From NCBI GenBank assembly GCA_038744685.1, contig JBCDMB010000002.1:186001-250000 (forward strand): a stretch of DNA of 64,000 nucleotides. The letters run 5' to 3'. Shown in pieces: positions 1 to 7,625 of the stretch (within the stretch, counting starts at the first letter, position 1; the number at the start of each line of letters is the position of its first letter). The notes under the pieces are model-generated. The model was not told the origin of the DNA, searched no databases, and worked only from the letters and a program-made list of their open reading frames with translations. The translations under genes and the position numbers were made by a program. This DNA comes from Verrucomicrobiota bacterium. Lineage in GTDB: Bacteria; Verrucomicrobiota; Verrucomicrobiia; Opitutales; Puniceicoccaceae.

Positions 1-1106
1 TGGAGCGTGCGGGTATGGATGCCGATCCTCGCGATCTCGAAGTGAACGCGAGGATGCGTCGGAACCACGAAAAGTGGTGTGAGGAGATGAAGAAATACGG
101 ATTTGATTTTGTGGACGGATTCTATGGAGCGAACCTGCGGGAGCTCTGGAACGAGGAGTTGAACGTCCATAACCTCGACTGGACCGTTGATAAGGCTTTC
201 GATTTTTTCGAAAAATATAAAGACGAGCCTTTTTTCCTCTACTTCTCAACAACCCTTCATCACGGGCCGCTTCCCTGGAACAACAAATATTCCCTCAACG
301 CCGACCCACGGATGACCGGCGAGGGATTCGTTGAGGAAGGATTTGATGTCTTACCCCCAAGGGAGGACGTTTTGCGGCGCAATCGCGAGGCTGGCTTCAA
401 GGATCGCGACGCTTACGCCCTCTGGCTCGACGATGGCGTCGGTGCAATCATTGATAAAATTGACGAGCTTGGTCTCTCCGAGGATACGCTGATCATTTTT
501 GTTCCGGACCACGGTTCCTACCGTCACGGAAAAGCGACGCTGCATGAATACGGGATGCGAGTTCCGATGCTCCTCTTGTGGAAAGGCACCATCGAACCGG
601 GACTGGAATACGATGGTATCGTGGCCAACATAGACTTGGCCCCAACGTTGATGGATCTAGCCGGAATCGAAAAACCTGCTGACTACAAGATCGATGGCCT
701 GAGCTTCAAAAGTGTTCTTTTTGGAGACCAGCAACCGATCCGCCAGGTCCTCTTTGGCGAACTCGGCCATTCAAGGGCGATCAAATCAAAAGAATGGAAA
801 TACATTGCTATTCGCTACCCGCCGGAGCTGCAAAAGCGGATCGACTCTGGGGAAGAATTCAAGGGCTTTGATGGCGAGCCTATTCCCCTTCCCTACCTCA
901 CCCGTAACGGGCATTTGGGGCATCACGCTTCAAGAGCCAACCCGAACTATTTTGATGCCGACCAGCTCTACAACCTCGTAGACGATCCTGAAGAAACCAA
1001 TAACATCTTTCAGCAAAATCCCGAGGTTGCGGAGATGGCAAAACGGGCGCTTTCCCGGGAGCTGGCCCGTTTCGAAGACCGTCCCTTTGGCGAATTTACC
1101 AATTGA
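1..1106 (+). CDS. S1-family sulfatase, C-terminal part (5' end outside window)
   Basis: The reading frame is open back to base 1, so this is the last ~365 residues of a larger sulfatase. The N-terminal half with the formylglycine cysteine motif lies outside the window. What remains is typical of the alkaline-phosphatase-like fold: a TTLHHGP segment and a later VPDHGSYRHGK segment that supply metal and substrate ligands, then the small C-terminal domain ending in the usual LYNLVDDPEETNN block. It resembles the sulfatase at 49880-51505: both share an ALWLDDGVGAI-like helix and a preceding [16 protein letters not shown] stretch, so the two are paralogues. It would hydrolyse sulfate esters on a carbohydrate, probably outside the cytoplasm. 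The next gene starts 27 bp downstream and the pair look co-transcribed. Substrate is unknown. Confidence 0.9.
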   Translation, partial: ERAGMDADPRDLEVNARMRRNHEKWCEEMKKYGFDFVDGFYGANLRELWNEELNVHNLDWTVDKAFDFFEKYKDEPFFLYFSTTLHHGPLPWNNKYSLNADPRMTGEGFVEEGFDVLPPREDVLRRNREAGFKDRDAYALWLDDGVGAIIDKIDELGLSEDTLIIFVPDHGSYRHGKATLHEYGMRVPMLLLWKGTIEPGLEYDGIVANIDLAPTLMDLAGIEKPADYKIDGLSFKSVLFGDQQPIRQVLFGELGHSRAIKSKEWKYIAIRYPPELQKRIDSGEEFKGFDGEPIPLPYLTRNGHLGHHASRANPNYFDADQLYNLVDDPEETNNIFQQNPEVAEMAKRALSRELARFEDRPFGEFTN

Positions 1107-1120
1107 GCTGATTCAACTCC

Positions 1121-1125
1121 GGAGG
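1121..1125 (+). promoter_or_regulatory. Ribosome binding site of the sulfatase at 1134
   Basis: GGAGG lies 8 nt before the ATG at 1134, a good Shine-Dalgarno that fixes the start of this gene. Most genes in the window have weaker sites. Confidence 0.6.
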
Positions 1126-1133
1126 CTCCACAC

Positions 1134-2543
1134 ATGAAGAACCTAAACCTTTGGTGCCTCGTCCCACTGCTTTTTGGTCTCACCAGTGCTCATAGCAGTG
1201 AACGCCCAAACGTCCTCTTTATCGTGGTCGATGACTTGAATGTGGACATCGCGTCCTACGGGCATCCGATCGTCAAAACGCCGAACTTGGACCAGCTGAG
1301 GGAGCGGAGTATGCAGTTTAATCGGGCTTATTCGCAATACCCGCTCTGCAATCCCAGTCGAAATTCGTTCCTCACCGGACTCTACCCGGGGACCAGCGGA
1401 AACCTGAACAATGCCGATCACATCCGCGATTTAATCCCGGATGTCGTTACGCTTCCCCAGCTCTTCAAGGAAAACGGCTACCGCACCGTCTCGACCGGGA
1501 AAATTTTTCATCAGCGGGATCCGCAATCGTGGACGCAAATCTCAGACATGCACACCGGTGGTTTGCTACCGATGGACCGCCAACCGCGTTTTTATCAGCA
1601 GGGCGAGGAAGGCCGAACAAAAGGCCCCGGGCGACTGATTGTTGATGAAACTGTTCCATGGTTTGAGTGGCGCTCGGTTGTTGACGGAGAGGAATTCCTC
1701 AAAGACGGGCAAATCGCCCGTGCTACCATCAACCGAGCCGATGAGATTGCCGAGGATGGAGTTCCCTTTTTCCTCGGGATCGGTTTCTCGAGGCCGCACG
1801 ATCCTTTTTTCGCACCCCAGCGTTTTTTTGACATGTATCCCCTCGACTCACTCGAGCTCCCGGAAACGCCTGAAGGAGCAAGTGAGGTCCCTGATCATGC
1901 TTTCTACTACGTCTTCAAGGACGCCTTCGATCAAATGGATCGGCAGGACAAGCTCGAAGCAATGCGGGCCTTCTACGCAGGAATCAGCTACATGGATGAG
2001 CAACTCGGCCTCGTCATGGATCACCTCGAGAAGAAAGGATTGTTAGACAACACTGTCATCGTCTTCATCGGCGATCACGGATACCAGGTTGGCGAAAAAA
2101 ACTACTGGAACAAGGCCTTGCTCTTCGAACGCTCTTGTCGCGCACCCATGCTCATTTCGGCTCCCGGCAAAACGCTTGAAGGAGGAAGCACTGACCGGAT
2201 CGTCGAGTTTATCGACATCTATCCCACCCTCGTTGAGCTTTGCGACCTGGAGGCACCGGCGAATCTCGACGGAACAAGTCTCGTCCCTCTACTCATGAAT
2301 CCAGACGCTCCTTGGCACGAAATTGCCTACTCGTATTGCAACGCCGATCGTTCCGTTCGTGACCCGCGATTCCGCTACATTGTCTGGAGTGGTGGCGGAC
2401 ACGCACTGTTCGATCACGAACAAGATCCCGGTGAACACTTCAATCTGGCTTACAACCCTGAATACGCGACTGTTGTTGAGCGGATGCGGGGTTTAATCGA
2501 CGAAATGCCGGAGCCCTCAAAGAAAACCCGACCTCAATCATGA
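1134..2543 (+). CDS. Secreted sulfatase, iduronate-2-sulfatase-like
   Basis: 469 residues. A signal peptide spans about residues 1-21 (hydrophobic LWCLVPLLFGL core), then the metal-binding VVDD and the formylglycine signature CNPSR at residues 72-76, followed by NSFLTGLYPGT. Later come STGKIFH and GDHGYQVGEKNYW, the arrangement seen in iduronate-2-sulfatase-like S1 enzymes. The cysteine would be converted to formylglycine and the enzyme would remove a sulfate ester from a sugar, likely in the periplasm or outside the cell. A GGAGG 8 nt before the ATG supports the start. Its stop overlaps the next ATG by 4 bp (ATGA), so the two are translationally coupled. The iduronate name describes the fold group; in this galactan context the true substrate is probably a sulfated galactose unit. 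Confidence 0.93.
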   Translation: MKNLNLWCLVPLLFGLTSAHSSERPNVLFIVVDDLNVDIASYGHPIVKTPNLDQLRERSMQFNRAYSQYPLCNPSRNSFLTGLYPGTSGNLNNADHIRDLIPDVVTLPQLFKENGYRTVSTGKIFHQRDPQSWTQISDMHTGGLLPMDRQPRFYQQGEEGRTKGPGRLIVDETVPWFEWRSVVDGEEFLKDGQIARATINRADEIAEDGVPFFLGIGFSRPHDPFFAPQRFFDMYPLDSLELPETPEGASEVPDHAFYYVFKDAFDQMDRQDKLEAMRAFYAGISYMDEQLGLVMDHLEKKGLLDNTVIVFIGDHGYQVGEKNYWNKALLFERSCRAPMLISAPGKTLEGGSTDRIVEFIDIYPTLVELCDLEAPANLDGTSLVPLLMNPDAPWHEIAYSYCNADRSVRDPRFRYIVWSGGGHALFDHEQDPGEHFNLAYNPEYATVVERMRGLIDEMPEPSKKTRPQS

Positions 2544-3907
2544 AGATAAGCCTCATCCTGCTCTTCAGCCTGCTACTCGGCCATTTTGCTTTTGCTGTAC
2601 AGCGCCCGAACATCATCCTCATTCTCTGCGATGACCTCGGCTATGGGGATCTTGGTGTGACGGGCCACCCCTACGTTCTGTCACCCAATCTCGACCGCTT
2701 TGCCAACGAGGGTATTCGCTTCGAACACGGATACATGAGCGGGGCCTGGTGCGCTCCCAGCCGCTACTCGCTCATGAGCGGCATCTATCCGTCACGCTAC
2801 TTCCAGCAGACGAAAGAAATGGATACCGAAGCGGAAAATCTCTTTCGCGTTCTCAAAAAAGCAGGCTACACGACTGCGCATTTCGGCAAGTGGCACATGA
2901 GTGGAAGGAACGCGGATGACCCGACACCCGATCTGTACGGCGTTGACGAAGACTTTATCGCCAACGGCAACGGGGAAGGATGGACACGGGAAGAGCGAAG
3001 AGCCCCTCACTGGCGGGAAAACACAACCCAGCGCTATGTGGATCTAACGATCGACTACATGGAAAGGCATAAGGACAGCGGGCAGCCCTTCTACATCAAC
3101 CTATGGGTCTATCCGACCCACTCCTACATCAATCCACGGCCCGATATGCTCGAGCCCTACAAAGACCTGCAGGTCGACATCAACGATTTTGAGAATCCCT
3201 ATATGAGGGAGTTTCTCGAGTTTATCTCGGAACAAGGAGATCTTCAGGAGGCGATGCGCGCCTACTGCTCGGACGTCACCGAGCTCGATAATCAGATCGG
3301 TCGGCTGATGGCTGCAATCGCCGATCTTGGATTGGATGAGGACACCCTCGTCATTTTTGCGAGCGATAACGGACCACCGCCACTCGGAGGCGTCGACAAC
3401 CTCGACCAGCTGGCAGAACGGATTCAGGAAAGACCGACTCTCATCAATTGCGTAGGCTCTGCCGGGCCTTACCGGGACCGCAAGATTTCCCTTCATGAAG
3501 GAGGAGTGCGGACGCCCCTTTTCGTGCGATGGCCCGGAAAAATTCCTCCGGGTTCAGTGAATAGCGAAACCGTGTTCACTGGAGTGGATTTTCTCCCAAC
3601 CGTAGCTGCTTTGGCCCGAACCGAGGCACCCGAGGGAATCGATGGAGTAAACCTACTCCCCTCATGGGCCGGTCAGGAAATTGAACGCGGTCAGCCCCAT
3701 TTTTGGAACGACCGGCCGGGGTGGTCAACGGTTCGCGACAAGCAGTGGAAAGCTCATTTGCGTAAGAACGAGTTTCTCCTTTTCGATATCTTGAAAGATC
3801 CTTCCGAGTCAAACGACGTCTCCTCAGAGTATCCGGAAGTCTCGGACTACTACCGGAAGCTGCTAGACCAGTTCGAGGCCTCGATTCAATCATACAGAAA
3901 GAACTAA
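2540..3907 (+). CDS. Secreted S1-family sulfatase (arylsulfatase A-like)
   Basis: 455 residues. A signal peptide (MKISLILLFSLLLGHFAFA) is followed by RPNIILILCDDLGYGDLG with the two calcium-binding aspartates, then CAPSR at residues 71-75 as the formylglycine motif. FGKWHM and FASDNGPPPLGG supply further active-site residues, and SLHEGGVRTPLFVRWPG is the canonical block near the end of the catalytic domain. The length is normal for the family and all key residues appear present. It starts inside the stop codon of the previous sulfatase and is followed 20 bp later by a DUF1080 gene. The role is desulfation of an exported or surface-bound polysaccharide; the exact position cleaved cannot be read from sequence. 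Confidence 0.93.
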   Translation: MKISLILLFSLLLGHFAFAVQRPNIILILCDDLGYGDLGVTGHPYVLSPNLDRFANEGIRFEHGYMSGAWCAPSRYSLMSGIYPSRYFQQTKEMDTEAENLFRVLKKAGYTTAHFGKWHMSGRNADDPTPDLYGVDEDFIANGNGEGWTREERRAPHWRENTTQRYVDLTIDYMERHKDSGQPFYINLWVYPTHSYINPRPDMLEPYKDLQVDINDFENPYMREFLEFISEQGDLQEAMRAYCSDVTELDNQIGRLMAAIADLGLDEDTLVIFASDNGPPPLGGVDNLDQLAERIQERPTLINCVGSAGPYRDRKISLHEGGVRTPLFVRWPGKIPPGSVNSETVFTGVDFLPTVAALARTEAPEGIDGVNLLPSWAGQEIERGQPHFWNDRPGWSTVRDKQWKAHLRKNEFLLFDILKDPSESNDVSSEYPEVSDYYRKLLDQFEASIQSYRKN

Positions 3908-3927
3908 ACTTCCTTCAATTGTTGACC

Positions 3928-4680
3928 ATGAAAAATTCCCTCCCCCTCTTCGCTGCCGCGTTAGTTTTTTCTTCATTGTCGGTAGTCAACGCTGATGATG
4001 CCCCGCCAAAGCTGGCGCCGCAATTTGAGAAAATTTACGAAAGACTCTCTGAGCGGCCTGCCACGCCAGAGCCGTCGGAGATGCTGCTCAACACCGATCC
4101 GGAACCGGACCTGAGCGAAGGATTCGTTAGCCTCTACAACGGCGAGAACCTTGACGGCTGGGTGCAGCGAGGCGCGGACAACATCTATGAAGCCGAGGGG
4201 GATGTGATCGTCGGAACATATGTTCCACCCAATGGAAACTCCTACCTCTGCACCGTCCGTGACGATTTTGGAGACTTCATATTCACGGTGGAGTTTAAGT
4301 GGCTTCTGCAAGGCAATTCCGGCATCCAATTCCGTTCAAGGGTAGTCGGCAAGGGCGGCGTGCAAGGCCCTCAGGTTGAATTGGAAGAGGCCGCTCGGAA
4401 AAAGGGTTGGACGGGCGGTGTTTTCGGACAAGGCATCGGAGGTTTTTTCTACCCCCTCTGGCTTGAGGCTCACGAAGAGGCCCGAAATGCAGTCAAATTC
4501 GATGACTGGAATCGAGTTACGATTCATGCCGAGGGCGATACGGTGAAGACTTGGGTGAATGGCGTTCCCTGTGCGCATTTTAAGAATGATGAATACCTTC
4601 AAGGATATTTTGCGCTTCAGGTGCACAAAGCCGACGAGGGACTTATTCATTTTCGCAACATCAAGGTCAAAGAGCTGTGA
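3928..4680 (+). CDS. Secreted DUF1080 (3-keto-disaccharide hydrolase fold) protein
   Basis: About 250 residues from the ATG at 3928. Two in-frame TTG codons lie just upstream, but only the ATG puts the signal peptide (MKNSLPLFAAALVFSSLSVVNA) at the N-terminus. The single domain is the concanavalin-like beta-sandwich of PF06439, shown by FVSLYNGENLDGWVQ, FTVEFKWLLQGNSGIQFRS and the closing FRNIKVKEL. Members are common in Planctomycetes, Verrucomicrobia and Bacteroidetes beside sulfatases and glycosidases. Some cleave 3-keto-disaccharides and others may only bind sugar. It lies between sulfatases and overlaps the next one by 4 bp (GTGA), so it belongs to the same operon. A second family member is at 42832-43692. 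Confidence 0.85.
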   Translation: MKNSLPLFAAALVFSSLSVVNADDAPPKLAPQFEKIYERLSERPATPEPSEMLLNTDPEPDLSEGFVSLYNGENLDGWVQRGADNIYEAEGDVIVGTYVPPNGNSYLCTVRDDFGDFIFTVEFKWLLQGNSGIQFRSRVVGKGGVQGPQVELEEAARKKGWTGGVFGQGIGGFFYPLWLEAHEEARNAVKFDDWNRVTIHAEGDTVKTWVNGVPCAHFKNDEYLQGYFALQVHKADEGLIHFRNIKVKEL

Positions 4681-6479
4681 CGAGGTGGAGACAGCTTGTC
4701 TGCCTGGTAACCCTCGGTCTCGCGGGAGACCTGAGCGCGCAGCCACCACCCAATATCTTGTTGATCGTTACCGATGACCAGGGCTACGGAGACCTCTCCC
4801 TTCACGGGAACACTGCCGTCGAGACTCCTCATCTCGATCGCCTCGGTCGTGAGTCCATGCGCTTTGATAACTTTCACGCCACCTCTGTTTGCGCGACAAC
4901 CCGAGCCTCTCTGTTGACCGGTAAAAACCATTACCAGGTCGGGGTTTGGGGTGTCCATATTTCCCGAGACTACCTTCATCTTGATGAGCTCACGCTCGCT
5001 GATTATCTCCAAGCAGCGGGTTATCACACCGGTTTCATCGGCAAATGGCATTCCGGCCGAGCACCCGCTTGGATGCCATGGAATCGTGGTTTCGACGATG
5101 CCTGGGTGGCATCCCTTTATAAACACGTGGACACGCCTGTAAGCCGCAATGGGAAGGCCATGCAACTGGACGGGTTAGCCGACGATACCTTCACCGAATT
5201 AGCAATCGATTTCATGAGGGAAAACCGGGACCAACCGTTTTCTCTCATGCTGAGTTACATGAGTATCCACACTCCACTCGAAGCGCCACAGGAGCTGGTC
5301 CGGAAATACAAAGCGAGGGGGCAGTCCGAATACTTTGCGGAACTCAATGCGATGCTCGAGCATTTGGACGCAAACATCGGTAAACTCATGGGGTATCTGG
5401 ACCGTTCCGGTCTGAGAGAGAATACGATCGTTGTGTTTATTAGTGATAATGGTCCGGTTCACCGGAGCCGGGCGACCAATCGAAAATTGTCCCGCGACGA
5501 GATCCAGCTCCGGTCCCCACAAAATTTAAGGGGAAGCAAGGGACATATTTGGCAGAATGCTCTCCGGGTTCCGTGTTTCATCAGTTGGCCCAAGAAGATT
5601 CAACCTTCCCAGATTGAAGCGTTCACTGACGTGACCGACCTCTTCCCCACTCTTCTCCAAATTGCACGAGTCCCGGAAGCGGAAGAAATTGAAGGCGTTA
5701 CGGGCCGGTCCCTAGTCCCTTTTCTTGCAGGCCGACAAACGCGCTGGCCCGACAACCGCGAATTCTACCGACCTGGATGGCAAGTCTCCCTAAATGGCTA
5801 CATGCGGCAAAACAACGTCCTCGTTGATAAAAACGACCTTCTTTACGAGCCCCAGATTGGGGCCTGGCGAAATGGTCCCTTCAAACTCGTAAAAACTGCG
5901 AAGAACGAGTTCTTTCTCTACAACCTCGAAGACGACCCAAGAGAGAGGGAAGACATACTTTCGGAGCACCCGGAAATGGCCAAGTCGATGCAGAAGAAAC
6001 TTCAGGACGCCTTCGAACAAACCGTAGCCTATCCGACCAGCTTCGAGCATCCGCGCTTCCATATCGGGCATCTGGAATATGACCGTTACGAACGAGTAGG
6101 CCGCAATCTAAGTGGCTCGGAAATTCCCTTTGGCGGCGGCGTAAGAATGACTGGGGGGCTGAGGGCAGACATCCACGGCTCCCTCAACTGGAAGAATCCC
6201 GGCGACTCGCAAACGGTTCCCGTGGAGGTCGTAACTCCGGGGAGATACAAGGTGACAATTGAGGCCGAGGAACCTGTGGAGAATGCTGAGTTTTTACTGA
6301 CGGTTGGGGATTCAGAAATCAGATCTCCCTTGCGGCAAATTGGAGGAAAATGGACGCTCGGCGAGGTTGATTTAGAAGTAGGTGAGCACGACTTGACCCT
6401 CGAGCTGGTTTCTAATGCTCCCGGAGAAAACCGGCCCTTCAAAGAGCTCGAACTGATCGTATTTACCAATCAGTCGTAG
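4677..6479 (+). CDS. Secreted S1-family sulfatase with unusual CATTR signature
   Basis: 600 residues from a GTG that overlaps the previous stop. A signal peptide (residues 1-21, ending LSAQ) precedes PPPNILLIVTDDQGYGDLS. At residues 72-76 the formylglycine motif reads CATTR: Cys and Arg are kept, but the third position, usually Pro or Ala, is Thr. FIGKWHSG and ISDNGPVH follow normally. After about residue 470 there is an extra ~110-residue C-terminal beta-rich domain (NPGDSQTVPVEVVTPGRYKV and following) that could bind carbohydrate; I do not recognise the family. It is the last gene of the operon; a strong hairpin terminator follows at 6635-6662. The motif change leaves formylglycine formation uncertain. 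Confidence 0.88.
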   Translation: MTRWRQLVCLVTLGLAGDLSAQPPPNILLIVTDDQGYGDLSLHGNTAVETPHLDRLGRESMRFDNFHATSVCATTRASLLTGKNHYQVGVWGVHISRDYLHLDELTLADYLQAAGYHTGFIGKWHSGRAPAWMPWNRGFDDAWVASLYKHVDTPVSRNGKAMQLDGLADDTFTELAIDFMRENRDQPFSLMLSYMSIHTPLEAPQELVRKYKARGQSEYFAELNAMLEHLDANIGKLMGYLDRSGLRENTIVVFISDNGPVHRSRATNRKLSRDEIQLRSPQNLRGSKGHIWQNALRVPCFISWPKKIQPSQIEAFTDVTDLFPTLLQIARVPEAEEIEGVTGRSLVPFLAGRQTRWPDNREFYRPGWQVSLNGYMRQNNVLVDKNDLLYEPQIGAWRNGPFKLVKTAKNEFFLYNLEDDPREREDILSEHPEMAKSMQKKLQDAFEQTVAYPTSFEHPRFHIGHLEYDRYERVGRNLSGSEIPFGGGVRMTGGLRADIHGSLNWKNPGDSQTVPVEVVTPGRYKVTIEAEEPVENAEFLLTVGDSEIRSPLRQIGGKWTLGEVDLEVGEHDLTLELVSNAPGENRPFKELELIVFTNQS

Positions 6480-6634
6480 TCGCTTTAAAGAGTGGAACCT
6501 AGGCCAACTGGGCAAATTTCGGCTTTCGATCCAAGGCGAATCATTACCGTTTCCAAAACGGCAAGAACAGTGGAACTGTTGTGCTCGAGAACGTGAGAGT
6601 GAGGGACCGACCGGTTAACACTACTCAGGATGGT

Positions 6635-6662
6635 AGACAATTTGCGGAAATTGTCTCTTTTT
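6635..6662 (+). terminator. Rho-independent terminator of the first sulfatase operon
   Basis: Perfect 9-bp stem AGACAATTT / AAATTGTCT with a four-base GCGG loop, followed directly by CTTTTTC. It lies 156 bp after the last sulfatase stop and before fdhD, so it separates the two units on the plus strand. Confidence 0.82.
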
Positions 6663-6738
6663 CTTCTGTCGCCAATCCTTCCCATCCCACTCTATCCTAT
6701 CGGGATCAGTTCAAACCGCTACATACGCCACCACCTGC

Positions 6739-7623
6739 ATGTCTCTTGAAGTAACGAAAGAAACTCCACTTCGCACGAGTGTTAGGGTGATCAAGCAGCG
6801 TATGCAGGGCACGGAAATGTCGGCGCCGGAGCTAGATGAGTTGGCGATAGAGGATCCGATCGAAATCGTACTCTTCTACAATTCAGGCCAGCTGAATCGG
6901 AAATCAAGAGTCCTTACTCTGACCATGCGAACTCCCGGCAACGATGAAGAAATGATCACTGGGTTCCTGTTCTGCGAAGGAATCATACAATCCTCCGATG
7001 ATATCGACACGATCAAGTTTAGTGAACCTGCGGATGCCGAGGCACCCACTCGTGCAATAGTAAATCTCCGGGAGGGACTACAGGTTTCAGACGAGGTCTT
7101 TGATCGGAATCTCTCGATTCATTCCAGCTGTGGCATCTGTGGAAAGAACTCTCTCAACCGTCTCGGAATCTCCCCGAAGTTAGCACTGACCAATTTCAGC
7201 CAGATTGATTATATGCTGGTCCACCAGCTTCCCAAGAGAATGCATCAGGCGCAGACAGTGTTCCATAAGACAGGAGGACTTCACGCTGCTGCGATTTTCT
7301 CTGATGATTACAAAAACGTAGTTTCTCGCGAAGATATCGGCCGCCATAATGCCATGGACAAAGCAATCGGTGCCAAGTTGCGAAGTGGAGGTGCTCGAGA
7401 ATTAGGCCAAGCAGTGTGCGTTAGTGGCCGAATGAGCTACGAAATTATCCAAAAGGCATTGGTGGCCCGCATCCCCATTGTCGCAGGAGTTGGTGCCCCG
7501 TCGAGCCTTGCCGTTGCCTTAGCCAATGACTTCAACTTGACCATGATCGGATTTATCCGAGAAGGCTGCTACAGCGTGTATAGTAACCCGGAGCGAATCA
7601 GAACTTCGAACCGAACTCTGTAA
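6739..7623 (+). CDS. fdhD: Formate dehydrogenase accessory sulfurtransferase FdhD
   Basis: 294 residues, close to the family's usual length. The hallmark CGICG motif with the sulfur-carrying cysteines is at about residues 131-135 (HSSCGICGKNSLNR). The GGLHAAAIF and EDIGRHNAMDKAIG blocks that build the bis-MGD pocket follow, then SGRMSYEIIQKA. FdhD carries sulfur from a cysteine desulfurase to the molybdenum cofactor of formate dehydrogenase-type enzymes in the cytoplasm. The following gene, 2 bp after the stop, is such an oxidoreductase, so the pair form an enzyme-plus-maturase operon. The link to the sulfatases around it is positional only. Confidence 0.96.
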   Translation: MSLEVTKETPLRTSVRVIKQRMQGTEMSAPELDELAIEDPIEIVLFYNSGQLNRKSRVLTLTMRTPGNDEEMITGFLFCEGIIQSSDDIDTIKFSEPADAEAPTRAIVNLREGLQVSDEVFDRNLSIHSSCGICGKNSLNRLGISPKLALTNFSQIDYMLVHQLPKRMHQAQTVFHKTGGLHAAAIFSDDYKNVVSREDIGRHNAMDKAIGAKLRSGGARELGQAVCVSGRMSYEIIQKALVARIPIVAGVGAPSSLAVALANDFNLTMIGFIREGCYSVYSNPERIRTSNRTL

Positions 7624-7625
7624 AG

